Below are positions 1 through 63,264 of a DNA stretch of 64,000 nt, in pieces. This DNA comes from Haliclona indistincta. Taxonomy: Eukaryota > Porifera > Demospongiae > Haplosclerida > Chalinidae. Under the pieces are notes generated by a model that did no database searches, was not told the DNA's origin, and worked only from the letters and a program-made list of their open reading frames with translations. A program made the translations under genes and the position numbers. Location of the stretch: assembly GCA_964017065.1 (NCBI GenBank), contig OZ024790.1, positions 8,125,864 through 8,189,863 on the forward strand, written 5' to 3'. Positions within the stretch are counted from its first letter, which is position 1. Each line of letters opens with the position of its first letter.

Positions 1-1233
1 TTCTATGTTTCTGGTCTCCCAACAGTAAACGCCAGTGATATTACATGGCTGCATGATGGAGTCACAATGACCAGTGGGGATTTCCAGGAAGATAGAAGAC
101 AGCTTAGGTTGTATAACATTCAACCACCAGATGCTGGGAACTACACTATACTGGTTACAACACTACATGGAACAGCTTCAGCAACTACATTAATATCCGT
201 AATAGCAGACGGTAAGACCATGGGATGAGTTTTAATTGCGTAATTAACGGACACTTACAGTTCTGATTGGGTGAAATAGCGAATTATCGAGCTCAAATGC
301 TTTTCGTTCTCATGTAGATACAGGTGCCCTCTTGCATAATGAATGCAAACCAGTACTATAATGTACGAAACATCGTTTTGCCTGATGCTGTTCAAACAAA
401 CCCCATCTGTCACAAACGACAGACAACAGAGCGTGTGTGGGTGTGTTCTATTGTCCTGACAACGTGCTAAATATAGCGCACAAGATCACTTAATGCGGTG
501 CTTGTTTTCTCCTTGTAACCACAATATCACACTCTTAATAGGAAGTAATGAATTTTATATGTCTATAACGCACAACATCACTTAATCCATTGCTTGTAAC
601 CATATCACGTTCTTAATAGGGTAGTTTTACCGTGATCTTAATTATTACCATACGTTTAGTTAAATCACAAGGATTCCCTTCTTCCTAATTTGTCTAATGC
701 TGCCCCTCCTTGTCTCCTTGGTTACAGAAGTCTCAGATCAGCCAATGACAGTTACATCAGCAATGCCGTCACCCACTGAAATAGGCAACTTTCCCTCAAT
801 CACACTTGCTCCGTCTTCCGCTACCCAACAGCCGACCACCATCTCAACTGTCACTGTCACACAGTGCAGCACACTCACCTCGTGCAACTGCCCAGCCACA
901 CCCTATCCCACCCTCACTCAGTCACCCTCACAACCACCCACAACCCCTCAAATCAATACGCTACCACTCAATCTAACAGTTATGGACCTCGGACTTATAG
1001 GAGCACTGGGAATCATGACATTGGTCACAGTGATACTTCTAGTGGTCATAATGCTACTATGCATCAGCCTCAAGAGACCAAAGAATACTAACAGGAGCGC
1101 TCCTGATACTAATAACACTGAACCGCCATCAGAAAAGAAGTCAAAGAACCATCATTCAATACATCCGTTATCAGAGAGCAATGGTTACCCGTCACAGAGC
1201 AGAAGTAGTAAACAAGACTTACTACCGTGTTAG
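1..1233 (+). CDS. Ig-domain single-pass membrane protein, 3' part
   Basis: Two exons are visible, 1-211 and 728-1233, joined in phase 1 across a GT-AG intron (donor after 211, acceptor before 728). The first exon encodes the C-terminal half of an Ig-like domain: a Trp after the B-C strands and the DAGNYT F-strand motif, although the usual Cys before the Tyr-like position is not seen. The last exon encodes a Ser/Thr/Pro-rich stalk with a short CSTLTSCNC Cys cluster, one hydrophobic TM helix (nt about 988-1065, LGLIGALGIMTLVTVILL then more Leu/Ile/Val), a basic LKRPK stop-transfer and a tail of about 55 residues ending in a TAG at 1231-1233. It is probably a type I cell-surface receptor or adhesion protein. 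The 5' end lies outside the window, so the full domain set is unknown. No named family is recognised. Confidence 0.75.
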
Positions 1234-1259
1234 TTATGATAATTATTCATCATCTCTCT

Positions 1260-1309
1260 AATAAATACTCGTTATATCAACGCTTTGTTCTGCAATATGT
1301 AGAAATAAA
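1260..1309 (+). terminator. polyadenylation signals of the left-edge Ig membrane gene
   Basis: Canonical AATAAA hexamers occur at 1260-1265 and 1304-1309, 27 and 71 nt after the TAG. Either could direct 3' end formation. The convergent SREK1IP1 stop codon is at 1401, so the two 3' UTRs nearly meet or overlap. Confidence 0.6.
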
Positions 1310-1400
1310 ATAACGAAATGGTTATTAGTAAAGAATGCATTATTCATTGCACAGAAATGGGGTTCAAAGAGTTAAAATTACACCAGTTAAGAGGGGCAGT

Positions 1401-3751
<2,351 letters not shown>

Positions 3752-3851
3752 TGCTACTGGCGCCTCTTCGAACGGAACGGGTTAAATTAATCTTATGGTG
3801 CGCTATAATTAGAAAAAACTTTCCTTCAGCTGTTCTTTGTGTGCGGTAGAG
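3752..3851. promoter_or_regulatory. bidirectional promoter region, SREK1IP1 / DBT
   Basis: Only 100 bp separate the SREK1IP1 ATG (minus strand, 3751) from the DBT ATG (plus strand, 3852). Both 5' UTRs and the core promoter elements must sit here or overlap the first exons. No TATA box in a convincing position is visible. Shared regulation of two housekeeping genes is inferred from the geometry. Confidence 0.6.
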
Positions 3852-7193
<3,342 letters not shown>

Positions 7194-7629
7194 ACAAGGG
7201 TTAACAATGCACACGCAAAATTTCATAAACTAGATACAAATTTCGGGAATAATCTGGTGACTCAATGACTGTTTCTAATAATTGTAATTATTTATTGCTT
7301 TGTATGTATTTCTTTTAAAATATAAAAGATCCCACCAATTTTATGTAAAAAAGTACAAAGAAGAGACACACTTAAGATGCAAAAAAAAATCAAAACAAAA
7401 CAAAAAAGAACTAACTAAAGCACACAAAAACCCAACAATTTCATGTGGTTTTTATATAAAAATAAAAATCATATCGATTATGTAAAAGTTAACTAAAAGC
7501 ATCGTTCTGTCAAGGGAGATTGGCTGTGATGCCTATGTAATGAAAATTTAAGGAATATGATAGCATGTGTGTTGAGGAAAATTAGGAAATTTACCGATCA
7601 CATCTCGTGTAATGATTTCTGTGTCGACG
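7194..7629. other. DBT 3' flank, AT-rich
   Basis: No gene is seen. The stretch contains the DBT 3' UTR and runs of A (7379-7420) in AT-rich DNA. No perfect AATAAA is present close to the DBT stop. Confidence 0.6.
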
Positions 7630-8395
7630 ATGTGAGCTGCTGCTAGGTGAAGGAGACGATGTTAGCTGCTGCTAGGTGGAGGAGATCAATATCGATAATG
7701 CGAGCTGCTGCTAGGTGGAGGAGATTAATATCGACGATGTGAGCTGCTGCTAGGTGGAGGAGACTAATATCGATGTTAGCTGCTGCTAGGTGAAGTAGAT
7801 TAATATCGACGATGTTAGCTGCTGCTAGGTGAAGGAGATCAATATCGACGATGTTAGCTGCTGCTAGGTGAAGGAGATCAATATCGACGATGTGAGCTGC
7901 TGCTAGGTGAAGGAGACCGATATCGACGATGTGAGCTGCTGCTTGGTGAAGGAGACCGTTATCGACGATGTTAGCTGCTGCTTGGTGAAGGAGATCAATA
8001 TCGACGATGTTAGCTGCTGCTAGGTGAAGGAGATCAATATCGACGATGTGAGCTGCTGCTAGGTGGAGGAGATCAATATCGACGATGTGAGCTGCTGCTA
8101 GGTGAAGGAGACCGATATCGACGATGTGAGCTGCTGCTTGGTGAAGGAGACCGTTATCGACGATGTTAGCTGCTGCTACGTGAAGGAGATCAATATCGAC
8201 GATGTGAGCTGCTGCTAGGTGGAGGAGATCAATATCGACGATGTGAGCTGCTGCTAGGTGAAGGCGAAGGAGATCAACATCAATGATGTGAGGTGCTGCT
8301 AGGTGGAGAAGATCAATATCGACGATGTTAGCTGCTGCTAGGTGAAGGAGATCAATATCGACGATGTGAGCTGCTGCTAGGTGAAGACAGGAGCC
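7630..8395. repeat. 39-bp minisatellite, about 19 copies, resembling the SREK1IP1 RS exon
   Basis: The unit is near GATGTGAGCTGCTGCTAGGT followed by GAAGGAGATCAATATCGAC. Copies differ mainly at GATGTGAG/GATGTTAG, GGTGAAG/GGTGGAG and GATCAAT/GACCGAT/GACCGTT. Because 39 is divisible by 3, one minus-strand frame stays open for 251 codons (HLAAAHIVDIDLL repeated, ATG at 8398), but there is no splice context or known domain. In another minus frame the GACCGAT units read RSPSPSSSSHRRY, an RS-type repeat, but the GATCAAT units put TGA there. The unit is about 80% similar by eye to SREK1IP1 exon 5 around 2905-2948, so it may be an expanded relic of that exon. Confidence 0.8.
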
Positions 8396-9286
8396 CATAG
8401 CAATTCCGCGTGTAGTAAAACTGTAAAAATTAATACAAACATAAACTCCGCGTGCATGTCGCCACTTTTGACAAGTCCATTGCCACTTTTACCAGTGTCA
8501 CAAGTTATATCATTATAGGTTTGTGAATCTCGTTACGTGTGTATGAATATCTTTGCATTGTGCATGTTTTGACTAGTACAGTCCACAAATATTCCAAGGA
8601 GTTCGGATTAGCGAGGGTCTACTGCCAGGAAGTTTACATGTTATTTACCCCATTATTGACCTTCAGCTGTGTATCAGCTCCATGGGCAGCTTTAACACCT
8701 CTAGGTGACCACGATCAGCAGCAAGGTAACAGGCAGTCTCTGAGAACTATAAAAGGATAGTGAGGAGAACAGCTGGTACTGCATTCAACCTATGATTCAA
8801 CATAGCGTCATACTTTGCAACCTGTTCATTTGGTGTTTAGTAACCATGACTACAGTATGTGTACATGATGGCAGTAATTCGATAAAAGCCATTTATTCTC
8901 AATGAAAAGATTTTAAAAATGGTATTGAGTAATGTTCAGCAAGGTTGCTGTGAATAGAACTTGAATGGGAATCCCTGGTTGATCAACGACCATAGACATG
9001 AGGCAGGTAAGAAATGACTGGCTAGCCCAGATTATTTCGAACTTGTCTCTGCAGAAGGGACCACACCGGATCACACATTCTCTGAACCACACCCTAATTT
9101 GACAATTATTTTTTCAATCAAAAATGTTTACAGTACAATGTAGTAAAATACCTATCTATAAAAGTACAGCAGTAGTAATAAATATTACACTAATAAGTCT
9201 TTAAATATGCTTTAATTCCACTACTCTTTGTGATGATGCTATCCTGCAAATAAAAAAATGAAATGATAAAGCATATGATATGTGTC
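8396..9286. other. intergenic, no gene seen
   Basis: No supported gene. A segment at about 8520-8590 (GTGAATCTCGTTACGTGTGT onward) is similar to one at about 58348-58420, so it is a dispersed repeat fragment. TTTATT at 8892-8897 could be a distal minus-strand polyadenylation signal for receptor A (stop at 9601). Confidence 0.4.
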
Positions 9287-9333
9287 AGCCTCGTACCCAG
9301 GCCGTCCGCCAAAGCAGGCCTGGGTACGAGGCT
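9287..9333. repeat. perfect 17-bp inverted repeat (hairpin)
   Basis: AGCCTCGTACCCAGGCC at 9287-9303 is repeated exactly in inverted form at 9317-9333, with a 13-bp loop. It is probably a compact foldback/MITE core downstream of receptor A. Confidence 0.9.
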
Positions 9334-9388
9334 AGATATGTGTATTTGTGTGTGCATGGAAAATAAGTAGCTACGTTTGAAGATGGTA

Positions 9389-9529
9389 CAGGGTTTTGCA
9401 GGTTGCTTGACCAAAAATTTGTTGCTAGCACATGCGCACAGTACGTTATCTGTACAATTAGTATACAGAAACACGCTATGGGCATGCGCTATCAGGAAAT
9501 TGGTTGGTCAAGCAACCTGCAAAACCCTG
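9389..9529. mobile_element. 141-bp palindromic MITE with TA duplication
   Basis: The ends CAGGGTTTTGCAGGTTGCTT and its inverted copy match perfectly for about 26 bp and imperfectly for about 50 bp, flanked by TA at 9387-9388 and 9530-9531. No coding capacity. It sits about 70 bp past the receptor A stop, probably in its 3' UTR. Confidence 0.8.
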
Positions 9530-9600
9530 TATACAATCGAACTTGCAAAGAATGTGAGGCATTTGCTTCTACAGCTAGAGTAGTTTTTGTGGTACCTGTG

Positions 9601-18603
<9,003 letters not shown>

Positions 18604-18861
18604 TGTTTCGCAAGATGCTGCAACGTACAGGGCGTTGGCTCACGAACTTGCTCACGAGTTTGGGCGTTAGCTCATTACAAGCGTATCAAATTAATTTAAT
18701 GTGAATAAAAATAATTAATAATAAATAAATAGTTATTGATGATTTTATTGTCAATAATACAGAATATTGATCATAAACCACTGAATTGCTGGTCACTGTC
18801 CTGTAAAAAGGAAGAAAGAGAGAGAGAGAATAATAAATCTTGTAAGTATATTCAAGAGCTC
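18604..18861. other. 258-bp spacer between receptors A and B
   Basis: It separates the receptor A ATG (18603) from the receptor B TGA (18862-18864). TTTATT at 18744-18749 reads AATAAA on the minus strand, 113 nt past the receptor B stop, and is the likely polyadenylation signal. The receptor A promoter must lie in the remaining short segment or overlap the B 3' UTR. Confidence 0.65.
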
Positions 18862-25986
<7,125 letters not shown>

Positions 25987-26193
25987 GGCTCAGTGATCTA
26001 CTACCTAACAGCCTTGCAGAGCTGCGTGACTGTCCCCTGATCTAGTTTAGCGAATTCATCTGCCTTGGTTCCTGGTGGCGATTGTGCTATGAATGTGCTA
26101 GTCTGGTTCCAGTACGCAGTACACAGTACACTCCATAGTGCTAAATAGGGAGCTATCGGATTCCACTGCGCAGTGCACATGACCAAGAGAACC

Positions 26194-26283
26194 ATGATCT
26201 AACATGAATATTATAGTATACAAAAATCATAGCAAAAACATAGATACAAATAAAACAACAGAACAGTGTCTATGGTACAATAA
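26194..26283. repeat. direct repeat, left copy
   Basis: About 90 bp beginning ATGATCTAACATGAATAT and ending ACAGTGTCTATGGTACAATAA, matching 26973-27060 with a few substitutions and small indels. The copies are about 780 bp apart. Either a local duplication or the termini of a decayed element. Confidence 0.75.
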
Positions 26284-26972
26284 CATTTGCAGTACACAAG
26301 ACCCATAGACCTCCCGAAAGTGCTCCCGCATACAATAACCCACATACCAAAAACTGTGTTCAGGCCTGCTGTGCACACCACTAACCATTTTCAATATAGA
26401 TACACAATAGAATAGAACACATGCATGATAGACACCACACAACCAATTGATATACTCCAGCTGGGGGGGCAACAGACATCGAATAATTGAGGATAGTAGG
26501 GCCCACCACTATCCAGGGGAAAACCCAGGAAAAGGCCTATCATAGAAATAAGAAAATTTTGAAAAAACTTCTGGGAAAAACCCAGCCTACACAGACACAC
26601 ATATGCACCACAAAATGATCATTAACAGATTAGAACATAAATTAATGTCTGCGAATCGTGAAGGAAAAAAAGAGAAATTTGAACAAAACACAAGTTCCTT
26701 CCAACAGGCTCTAGCACTAAGAATTCCTTAACACCACCTGACTCGTTCTGCATGATCCATTGAACTCTGCGAATTGACTAATGTATTGACAGTACAAGAA
26801 TACACCTTAGAGGGATGGGTGGGAGGGGCAACAATGTTTGTGGGTGCACAAAACCTAGAATGACAATTCACTACCCTCTGACACCTTAAATACCCTCCTT
26901 AGCATGAGCCACATGGCCACACCCTACTACACATATGCTATCGCTTGTTCGGGAGCTTATTTTTCGTTATCT

Positions 26973-27060
26973 ATGATCTAACATGAATATAGTTGATAAA
27001 AACCATTGCAAAGCATGGGTACAAATAAAAGTAACAGAACAGTGTCTATGGTACAATAAA
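26973..27060. repeat. direct repeat, right copy
   Basis: Second copy of the repeat at 26194-26283. It lies about 80 bp past the receptor C stop, so one copy is probably in or beside the receptor C 3' UTR. Confidence 0.75.
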
Positions 27061-27139
27061 ATCTGCTAGTTATTGTCATACAAAATAAACAATTTAAGTC
27101 ATACAATAATCATTAGTTTTAGTTCACTTTTGTCGAGAA

Positions 27140-57013
<29,874 letters not shown>

Positions 57014-57411
57014 TGTCGTCCTTTGCAAGCAAAACGATTGTTGACGTTTCTGTTGCAATCGACTGCTGTTATATCGTACTTGTTTACTGCAAGAGGATAA
57101 TTTGCAACTGTATAAGCTGCAAGGTCACTGTAGCCAGAGAACTTGCGCTGCTGGCAAATTATAGCGATGGTGATGTCGTGTGATACTGTGAGAACCGGAT
57201 TGCATAATTAAATTCCAACGCAAGTTTAACAGTATTCATTGGGATATAAATTCCCGCGCAGAAGGTTGGCTTATTCATGCTTAGTTCAGTGGTTGGTTGA
57301 TTAAGTATAAATCTGTTACTATTATCTGTTATACATAATATAAATCTGTAATTCTTTTGATGAAAAATACACAAGAATGGTTGTCTTGAACTATTTATTA
57401 ATTTTTTTCCT
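57014..57411. other. upstream flank of receptor C
   Basis: No gene is seen. This is the probable promoter region of receptor C (ATG at 57013). No clear TATA box placement can be defended. Confidence 0.4.
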
Positions 57412-58025
57412 TTGAAGTTCGCATAAGGACCGAGTGAGTCCACTTACTCCAGCACAGCTCTGTAGCAGAAGATGTACTGCTCCTGTAGTGAACGAGAGAG
57501 ATGCAGTGAGCGAGTCATGATGCTGTCAGTAACTGACTAGTGTCTGGACCGTGTGAGGGCGCTGGAGATGCTTCACAGTCTCACTAGTCCGGCCTTGTAT
57601 TGCAATACTCAGAGCACAGAATGCTCAGTTCGACCAATACCAGCACTGTGTGAGTGTAAGAAAATAAATTATGTAATACCTTTACAATGTTACATCTATT
57701 ATTACAAAGATTATAATGTCAATATTATTGTTGCACCAGCTGCAAACTTGAATTATGCAATGTGCAGACTTATCGATTTCAAAATATTTTGGTGTTTTTA
57801 ACATTATGCTGGACTGGTTGGACTCTCCTTTGCAAATTTGATTAAAAATTACAGAAAATTCATATCACGGGTGAGTGGTTTTAGTGACAGGTGGGGACTG
57901 TGGGAGTTTGTGGGCTGCATTAACTTAAGAAGATTGAAACTAAATCTGTTGTCACCTCATGAGCTTGATTACCCGCAATGCACCACAATGGGTTTGTTTA
58001 CTGTCTCTTGCTGCACTCCGATAAC
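57412..58025 (-). pseudogene. truncated duplicate of the 3' end of phosphatase gene D
   Basis: The segment aligns to 59780-60340: last-exon match ([10 protein letters not shown] at about 57407-57440), then the exon with the second-domain signature, then the C-terminal part of the exon ending IVVHC (about 57960-58015). Introns are retained, so it is a DNA duplication, not a retrocopy. Defects relative to gene D: lost C-terminal stop, small deletions near 57558 and 57585, and a 1-bp deletion in the signature region (reads GIGRTEHS instead of GIGRTGAF). Upstream exons are absent. Not expected to make a phosphatase. Confidence 0.85.
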
Positions 58026-59771
58026 ATGACAGTAAAACAAGCAGCACTCCCATTATGCATTATGACAAGCACAATTGAAGCACTGACATAATCTCAGCAA
58101 CATGAAAAAGTGAACCCTTGTCTATGATAGTTCATGCATACAAGCATACATAGGCGAGTGATTAGTAAAATCCCTCTTTGAATGAAATGGTGGTTATAGC
58201 TGGAACTCAGACAGGCATACTGTAAAGAAAAGCAAGGAAGATTTCCAAAGGATGTAGGGATCTAGATTAGCAATGAAGAAATCTGCCACTGGCCCACAAT
58301 GAGGAGGTATAGTAGACCCTCTCTAATCTGAATATTATTAAATGCCTGTGAATCTCATTACGTGTTTATGAATATCATTAGTACTCAGCATCAGCATCCT
58401 GTTTTTACTAGTCCATACAAATTGGGCAACGTCTCTAGTAGAAAGACTAAGTTAAAAACTGTACAAAACAGGTTAAATTTCGACCTTTGACCCGACCGGA
58501 TGTCTCCCCCTAGCTAATGGGACTCTAGCCATGGATATTTGCACAGACGGACTTGCTGAGTGCAGTTTGCGTTCATCCCTACATACTGGTACTGAGCAGC
58601 AGTGGTAATGTACAGTGCATTTGATGATTGGACGCTAATGCTCATGCATAAGTGTTTCATGATTTTATCTATTGTGGTTAATGTTCTCATGCTGGGGCCT
58701 ACACTGCATGCAGTGCTTATTAGTACATTTTGTATTTGGGAAACATGCAGCATACCATGTTATTTCCAGCTGGTACATATGTCTCACATGGATGTGTCCC
58801 ATGGTTTTCTGTGAAATATCCAGATACATGCAGTCAACTTGTGTAATTCCGTGTTTCATTCTTGTTGGATGTGATGCCTGACATATGGTAACCTAGGTAT
58901 GTGCCTGAATGGCCTCTTAAATGCCTATAAATAAAGGACAATTATTGTGAACATACCAAGAAGTAGCATAATAATTATAGTGCATTATTTTGTATAGCTT
59001 GACAAACTCATGATCACTATACATCTCATTACTGTGCACTGAACATATCCAATTGCATAACCATATTATGATGGAGAAGTCATTGCCAAACCTATTGGAA
59101 TTTTCACTAATTCCGAATGCTGACTATTGCACCAGCATGGAACTCACCCGGATGTGGTCACTAGGAATTGAAGTTGTACATTCAATTGAGAAAAACCGAC
59201 ATTTTGCAAATTGGCTGTCTGCTATAAGGATTTTACTTGCATGCTACCCAGATTCTGAATATCTTCCTCTCCGCCTACATGTAGATGCTGGTTCAGAAAT
59301 GCATGTTCTGAAATTCTCTGATCTCCTTGAAAAAATGTTACATTTTGCTTTGTACATATCTTCTAACAAGTCACAGTAATCATCCTCCTATGCATGCAAG
59401 GTAAAAATTTCTGCAAAGGTTTGTCCTCCATTACAGATGTTTAAATAACTTACACATAAAGGTTGAAGGTTTTAGTACTAAATAAAAGCATAATAATATT
59501 ATCATAATTGTTGTGAGAATAGATGATCAGTATGATGGAGCAGCCTTGATTCGCCCGTAGAAACTGTAATATTCCTAATTCTGCTGTTTGCTACGTGGAG
59601 CCTAAGTCTTCATGTTGGGATGAAAAAATGGTGTCACACAACATAGAGAGCGAATATAGTAGTTGGAAAGTTTAAACCAAGTCATCATTAAATATTTTGT
59701 TTACAAAAATATATAATTATGTTAATTATCATTGCTGTTTGGCAATGATATGTAAAAATACAGTTGCTTCG
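58026..59771. other. intergenic region between the pseudogene and gene D
   Basis: No supported gene. A lone end similar to the 6731-6905 MITE is near 58310-58335, and 58348-58420 resembles 8520-8590. A plus-strand open frame from ATG 59068 to 59379 (103 codons, starting MMEKSLPNLLEFSL) has no recognised domain and is kept only as a weak hypothetical. Confidence 0.4.
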
Positions 59772-62700
59772 ACTATTTCTTCTTTCCTTTGAAGTTTGCA
59801 TAAGGACTGAGTGAGTCCACATACTCCAGTACAGCTCTGTAGCAGAAGATGTACTGCTCCTGTAGTGAACGAGAGAGATGCAGTGAGCGAGTCATGATGC
59901 TGTCAGTAACTCACCAGTGTCTGAACCATGTGAGGGCGCTGTGTGCGAAGATGCTTCACAGTCTGGTACACATTCACTAGACCCTCAGCCTTGACCCGTT
60001 CTATTGCAATGGTCAGAGCACAGAATGCTCCAGTACGGCCGATACCAGCACTGTGTGAGTTGAAGAAAATGATACTGGTTAATATTACAATGTTACATAC
60101 ATGTATATTATTACAATTGCTTGTAATCATTATTATAATAATTTATTAATACTAGCTGTGATGGTGGGTTATATTGACAGGATATTAGTGAGGGCTATGG
60201 GAGTTTGTGGGTTGACCAGTGTATGCATACACTCACAGAACAGATTGTAACTTAACCCTGTTGTCACCTCATGAGGTGAATTACCTGCAATGCACCACAA
60301 TGGGTTTGTTTCCTGTCTGTTGCTGTACTCTGACGACCTGACCCACTAGGTCTATCATGGCGGAGCCTACTTTAGGAGCGCCTAGCTCAGGCCATGCCAG
60401 GAACTGCAGCTGGTGAACTATCCTTGACACACTACTGTCCCTCTGTGAAGATGAGGTCTCATAATCATGAATATTCAGTGCTCATTAGCATACCGTTGCC
60501 TCGGTTACTTTCAGCTGTCGATGAACGTAGTCTCCGAAGTTTTGTTCGGACATTGTAATCACTGTTTTACCATTGATTTCCATTTCACTATCAATCTCTC
60601 CAGGCCAATACTGGGAGCACATCTCCTGTAGAACAACACGTCATAACATCAGATTACCGGTATACCAAAGCTCACCTGTCCTCTCTCATCAACCTGTGTC
60701 AGCATGACTATCACAGCGGTCTCCTGCTCCCAGATCATTCTCCAAAAGTCCTCTACAGTTTCCCTTGTGGGACCCTGTGTCGCTATGTATGAGTTCTTCT
60801 CTTTATAGCCCTTAGCACAGCAAGGACAGTAAACATGTCAAACAATGATGTCACAATCTCACATCGATAAAGCTAGCATTGATGTAGTCCGATCCATCCT
60901 TTCCGAGTATTTTCTTCATTTTCACTCTATTGTGATCAACTAAAGCGGACAAAAAGAGTAAGCTCCTTATCTACACATGTGCATTACAAGCTGCATACAT
61001 GGAAGAGCATTGAGTAATCTGTTCTTGAATCTGTTAGCTGACAAGTTGGCTGCTTGGAACTCCGACAGGTCTACTGCTGTCTTGCGAAGACTCTGAACAC
61101 ACACAGTCACACATAGCACGCGGAAAGGTCTCTAGCTAACTCACATTAAACTCTGTGTGGTATCCACTCTCTCCTTCAACATTTTCTTCCTCCAATTCCG
61201 CCATTCTCTCTGGCAGCTGCTCAGCAGTGAAGTCAGTCCATCCACTGGTTATGCCCTCCAAGATGGCGTCGTGAAGGAACACATACTGACCCTAATACAA
61301 GACTATGACATCATAGCATAGCAACGCACACGCATACCTCTGTTTGTACCATGTGGTTTCGATTCTTTCTCAAGTTGGTCACAAATTCGCACGGATTGAC
61401 CACGTTTTTATCCTGCCAGCGTTGCATCTCAACGTCAATAGTGACAAAGGTACCGGTTCTCCCAACTCCAGCACTACAGGAGAACAGTGTCAAATATCTC
61501 ACTAGCTACGTACTTTAGTCAGGTCTTACCTGCAGTGCACTATCATTGGTCTCTCGTCAGTGTATTTGTGGTATCTTCGAACTTGTCTCACTAGCTGAAG
61601 TACTGGTAGAGCGTGTCGAGGGACACCAAAGTCCGGCCATGATGTAAAATGAAACTGCCTCACTGTTCTAGTCTCTTCATGACCATCCTGAGCAATGAAT
61701 AATAATGAGGTGTTAATGAGGCTAGTGAAACTCACCGCTACTATTTCAAAGTTCCTTATAACACAGTCAGCTTGCTGCTCAGTGCTGACCATGGAGACAG
61801 ACACGTAGGCGTACTTGGTCAATCCACATGAGTCCGGCCAGTACTGAGAACACTTGACCTAAATACAGAACAATGCAACACATCCACAAGTTACCAGGTG
61901 ACGCCGCCATACCTTCATCTTCTCCACTAGATTGGTCAACATGACGATACTGTACACGTCATGGTCCCAGACCATCCTCCAGAAGTCACCCACAGTGTCC
62001 GGCAATGGACCCTGGCTAGCTATGTACTCATTCTCTCTATTGTAGCCCTGCAAGCAATAAAAGATGATGGTGATAGTAATAGTGTGAGAGTAGTGAGGGT
62101 GATAGTAGTGATGGTGATAGTAGTGATGGTTGAAGAAAACTGACTGGCAAGAAATTAGCGTTGATGTAATCATGGTCGTACTTATTGGTAATCATCAGTC
62201 TAACTCGAGAGTGATCATCTATAATGCGACAATGCAGTGATGTAGTGATAGACAGCACACTAGCGGTCACTTACAGCATTGGATATTAGCGTATCGATTA
62301 CGGCACTTATTGTCGGGATTTAGTCCAACATCCATCGCTGGTCTGGGAGAATTTTCCACAATCTCCTACACACAGAGAACAGATAGTGAAGACAACTTAC
62401 GAATTAGGCAGTGACTTACTTTATATTCTTCTGCAAAGAGACCATTTTGATTGGCGTGCATGCGCTGGACGTGCATCTCGAACTTGGCGGTCGGTATGTT
62501 GGGGTGAGCGAGGAGTGGGTCATCATCAAGTATCGGTAACTGGACCATTGTGGTGAGCGGGATACCTGACGTGACACTCATTAGATCGGGATCAAGATGC
62601 TGGTTAGTGTACTGGAGAAAGAGAGAGGGAGAGGAGAGAGGGAGGGAGAGAGAGAGGGGGAAAGAGGAGAGAGAGGAAGGGAGGGGGAGAGAGGGAGGGG

Positions 62701-63229
62701 GAGAGAGGAGAGAGGGGAGAGAGATGGGAGGAAGAGGAGGGAGAGAGGGAGGGGGAGAGAGATGGAGAGCGGAGAGAGGAAGGGGAGAGAGGGAGGAAGG
62801 GGAGGGGAAAGAGGGTGGGGGAGAAAGGGAGGAAAGGGGAGAGAGAGGGAGGCAGGAAAGGGGAGAGAGAGGGAGGGAGAGCATCATTCGATTCACAATA
62901 GAAAAATCTACGAGCTTATGCATGAGATTCTCCTAATAACAAGCTCATTAACAAAAACATGTTCAAAGTGTCAGTTGGTTATACTAACCACAATGCTTGT
63001 ATCTGGCTCCATTTTTCCAGTTCGAGTATATCTCCTGCATATGAAGAATCCATGCAGTAACATCACAACACACAAGGTGTGTATTCAAAGGCTCACCAGT
63101 ACAACACAACCACTATTAGCACTATGGCTGTAATAGCTACTGCTACCAGCAGACCAGCGATGACTCCACCCGCTATACCAGGTAGAGGATCACCGACTAC
63201 ACAGGGAGAGAGAGAGGGAGGGAGAGAGA

Positions 63230-63264
<35 letters not shown>

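Larger units (their letters stand above)
25987..27139. other. intergenic region between receptors B and C
   Basis: It holds the receptor B promoter side (25987 onward) and the receptor C 3' end. No gene is supported. The main structure is the pair of direct repeats at 26194-26283 and 26973-27060. Confidence 0.5.

Noticed and set aside
7630..8395. CRISPR-like array
   Set aside because: Units are contiguous with no unique spacers, and the context is an animal genome.
7643..8398. 251-codon minus-strand open frame of HLAAAHIVDIDLL repeats as a real gene
   Set aside because: A 39-bp tandem unit keeps one frame open automatically. No splice signals, signal peptide or known domain support it, so it is described as a minisatellite.
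26000..27060. LTR retrotransposon between the direct repeats
   Set aside because: No primer-binding site, polypurine tract, TG...CA termini or coding remnants are visible.
59068..59379. 103-codon plus-strand frame as a protein gene
   Set aside because: No recognised domain, no splice context and AT-rich repeat-bearing surroundings. Left as a weak hypothetical only.
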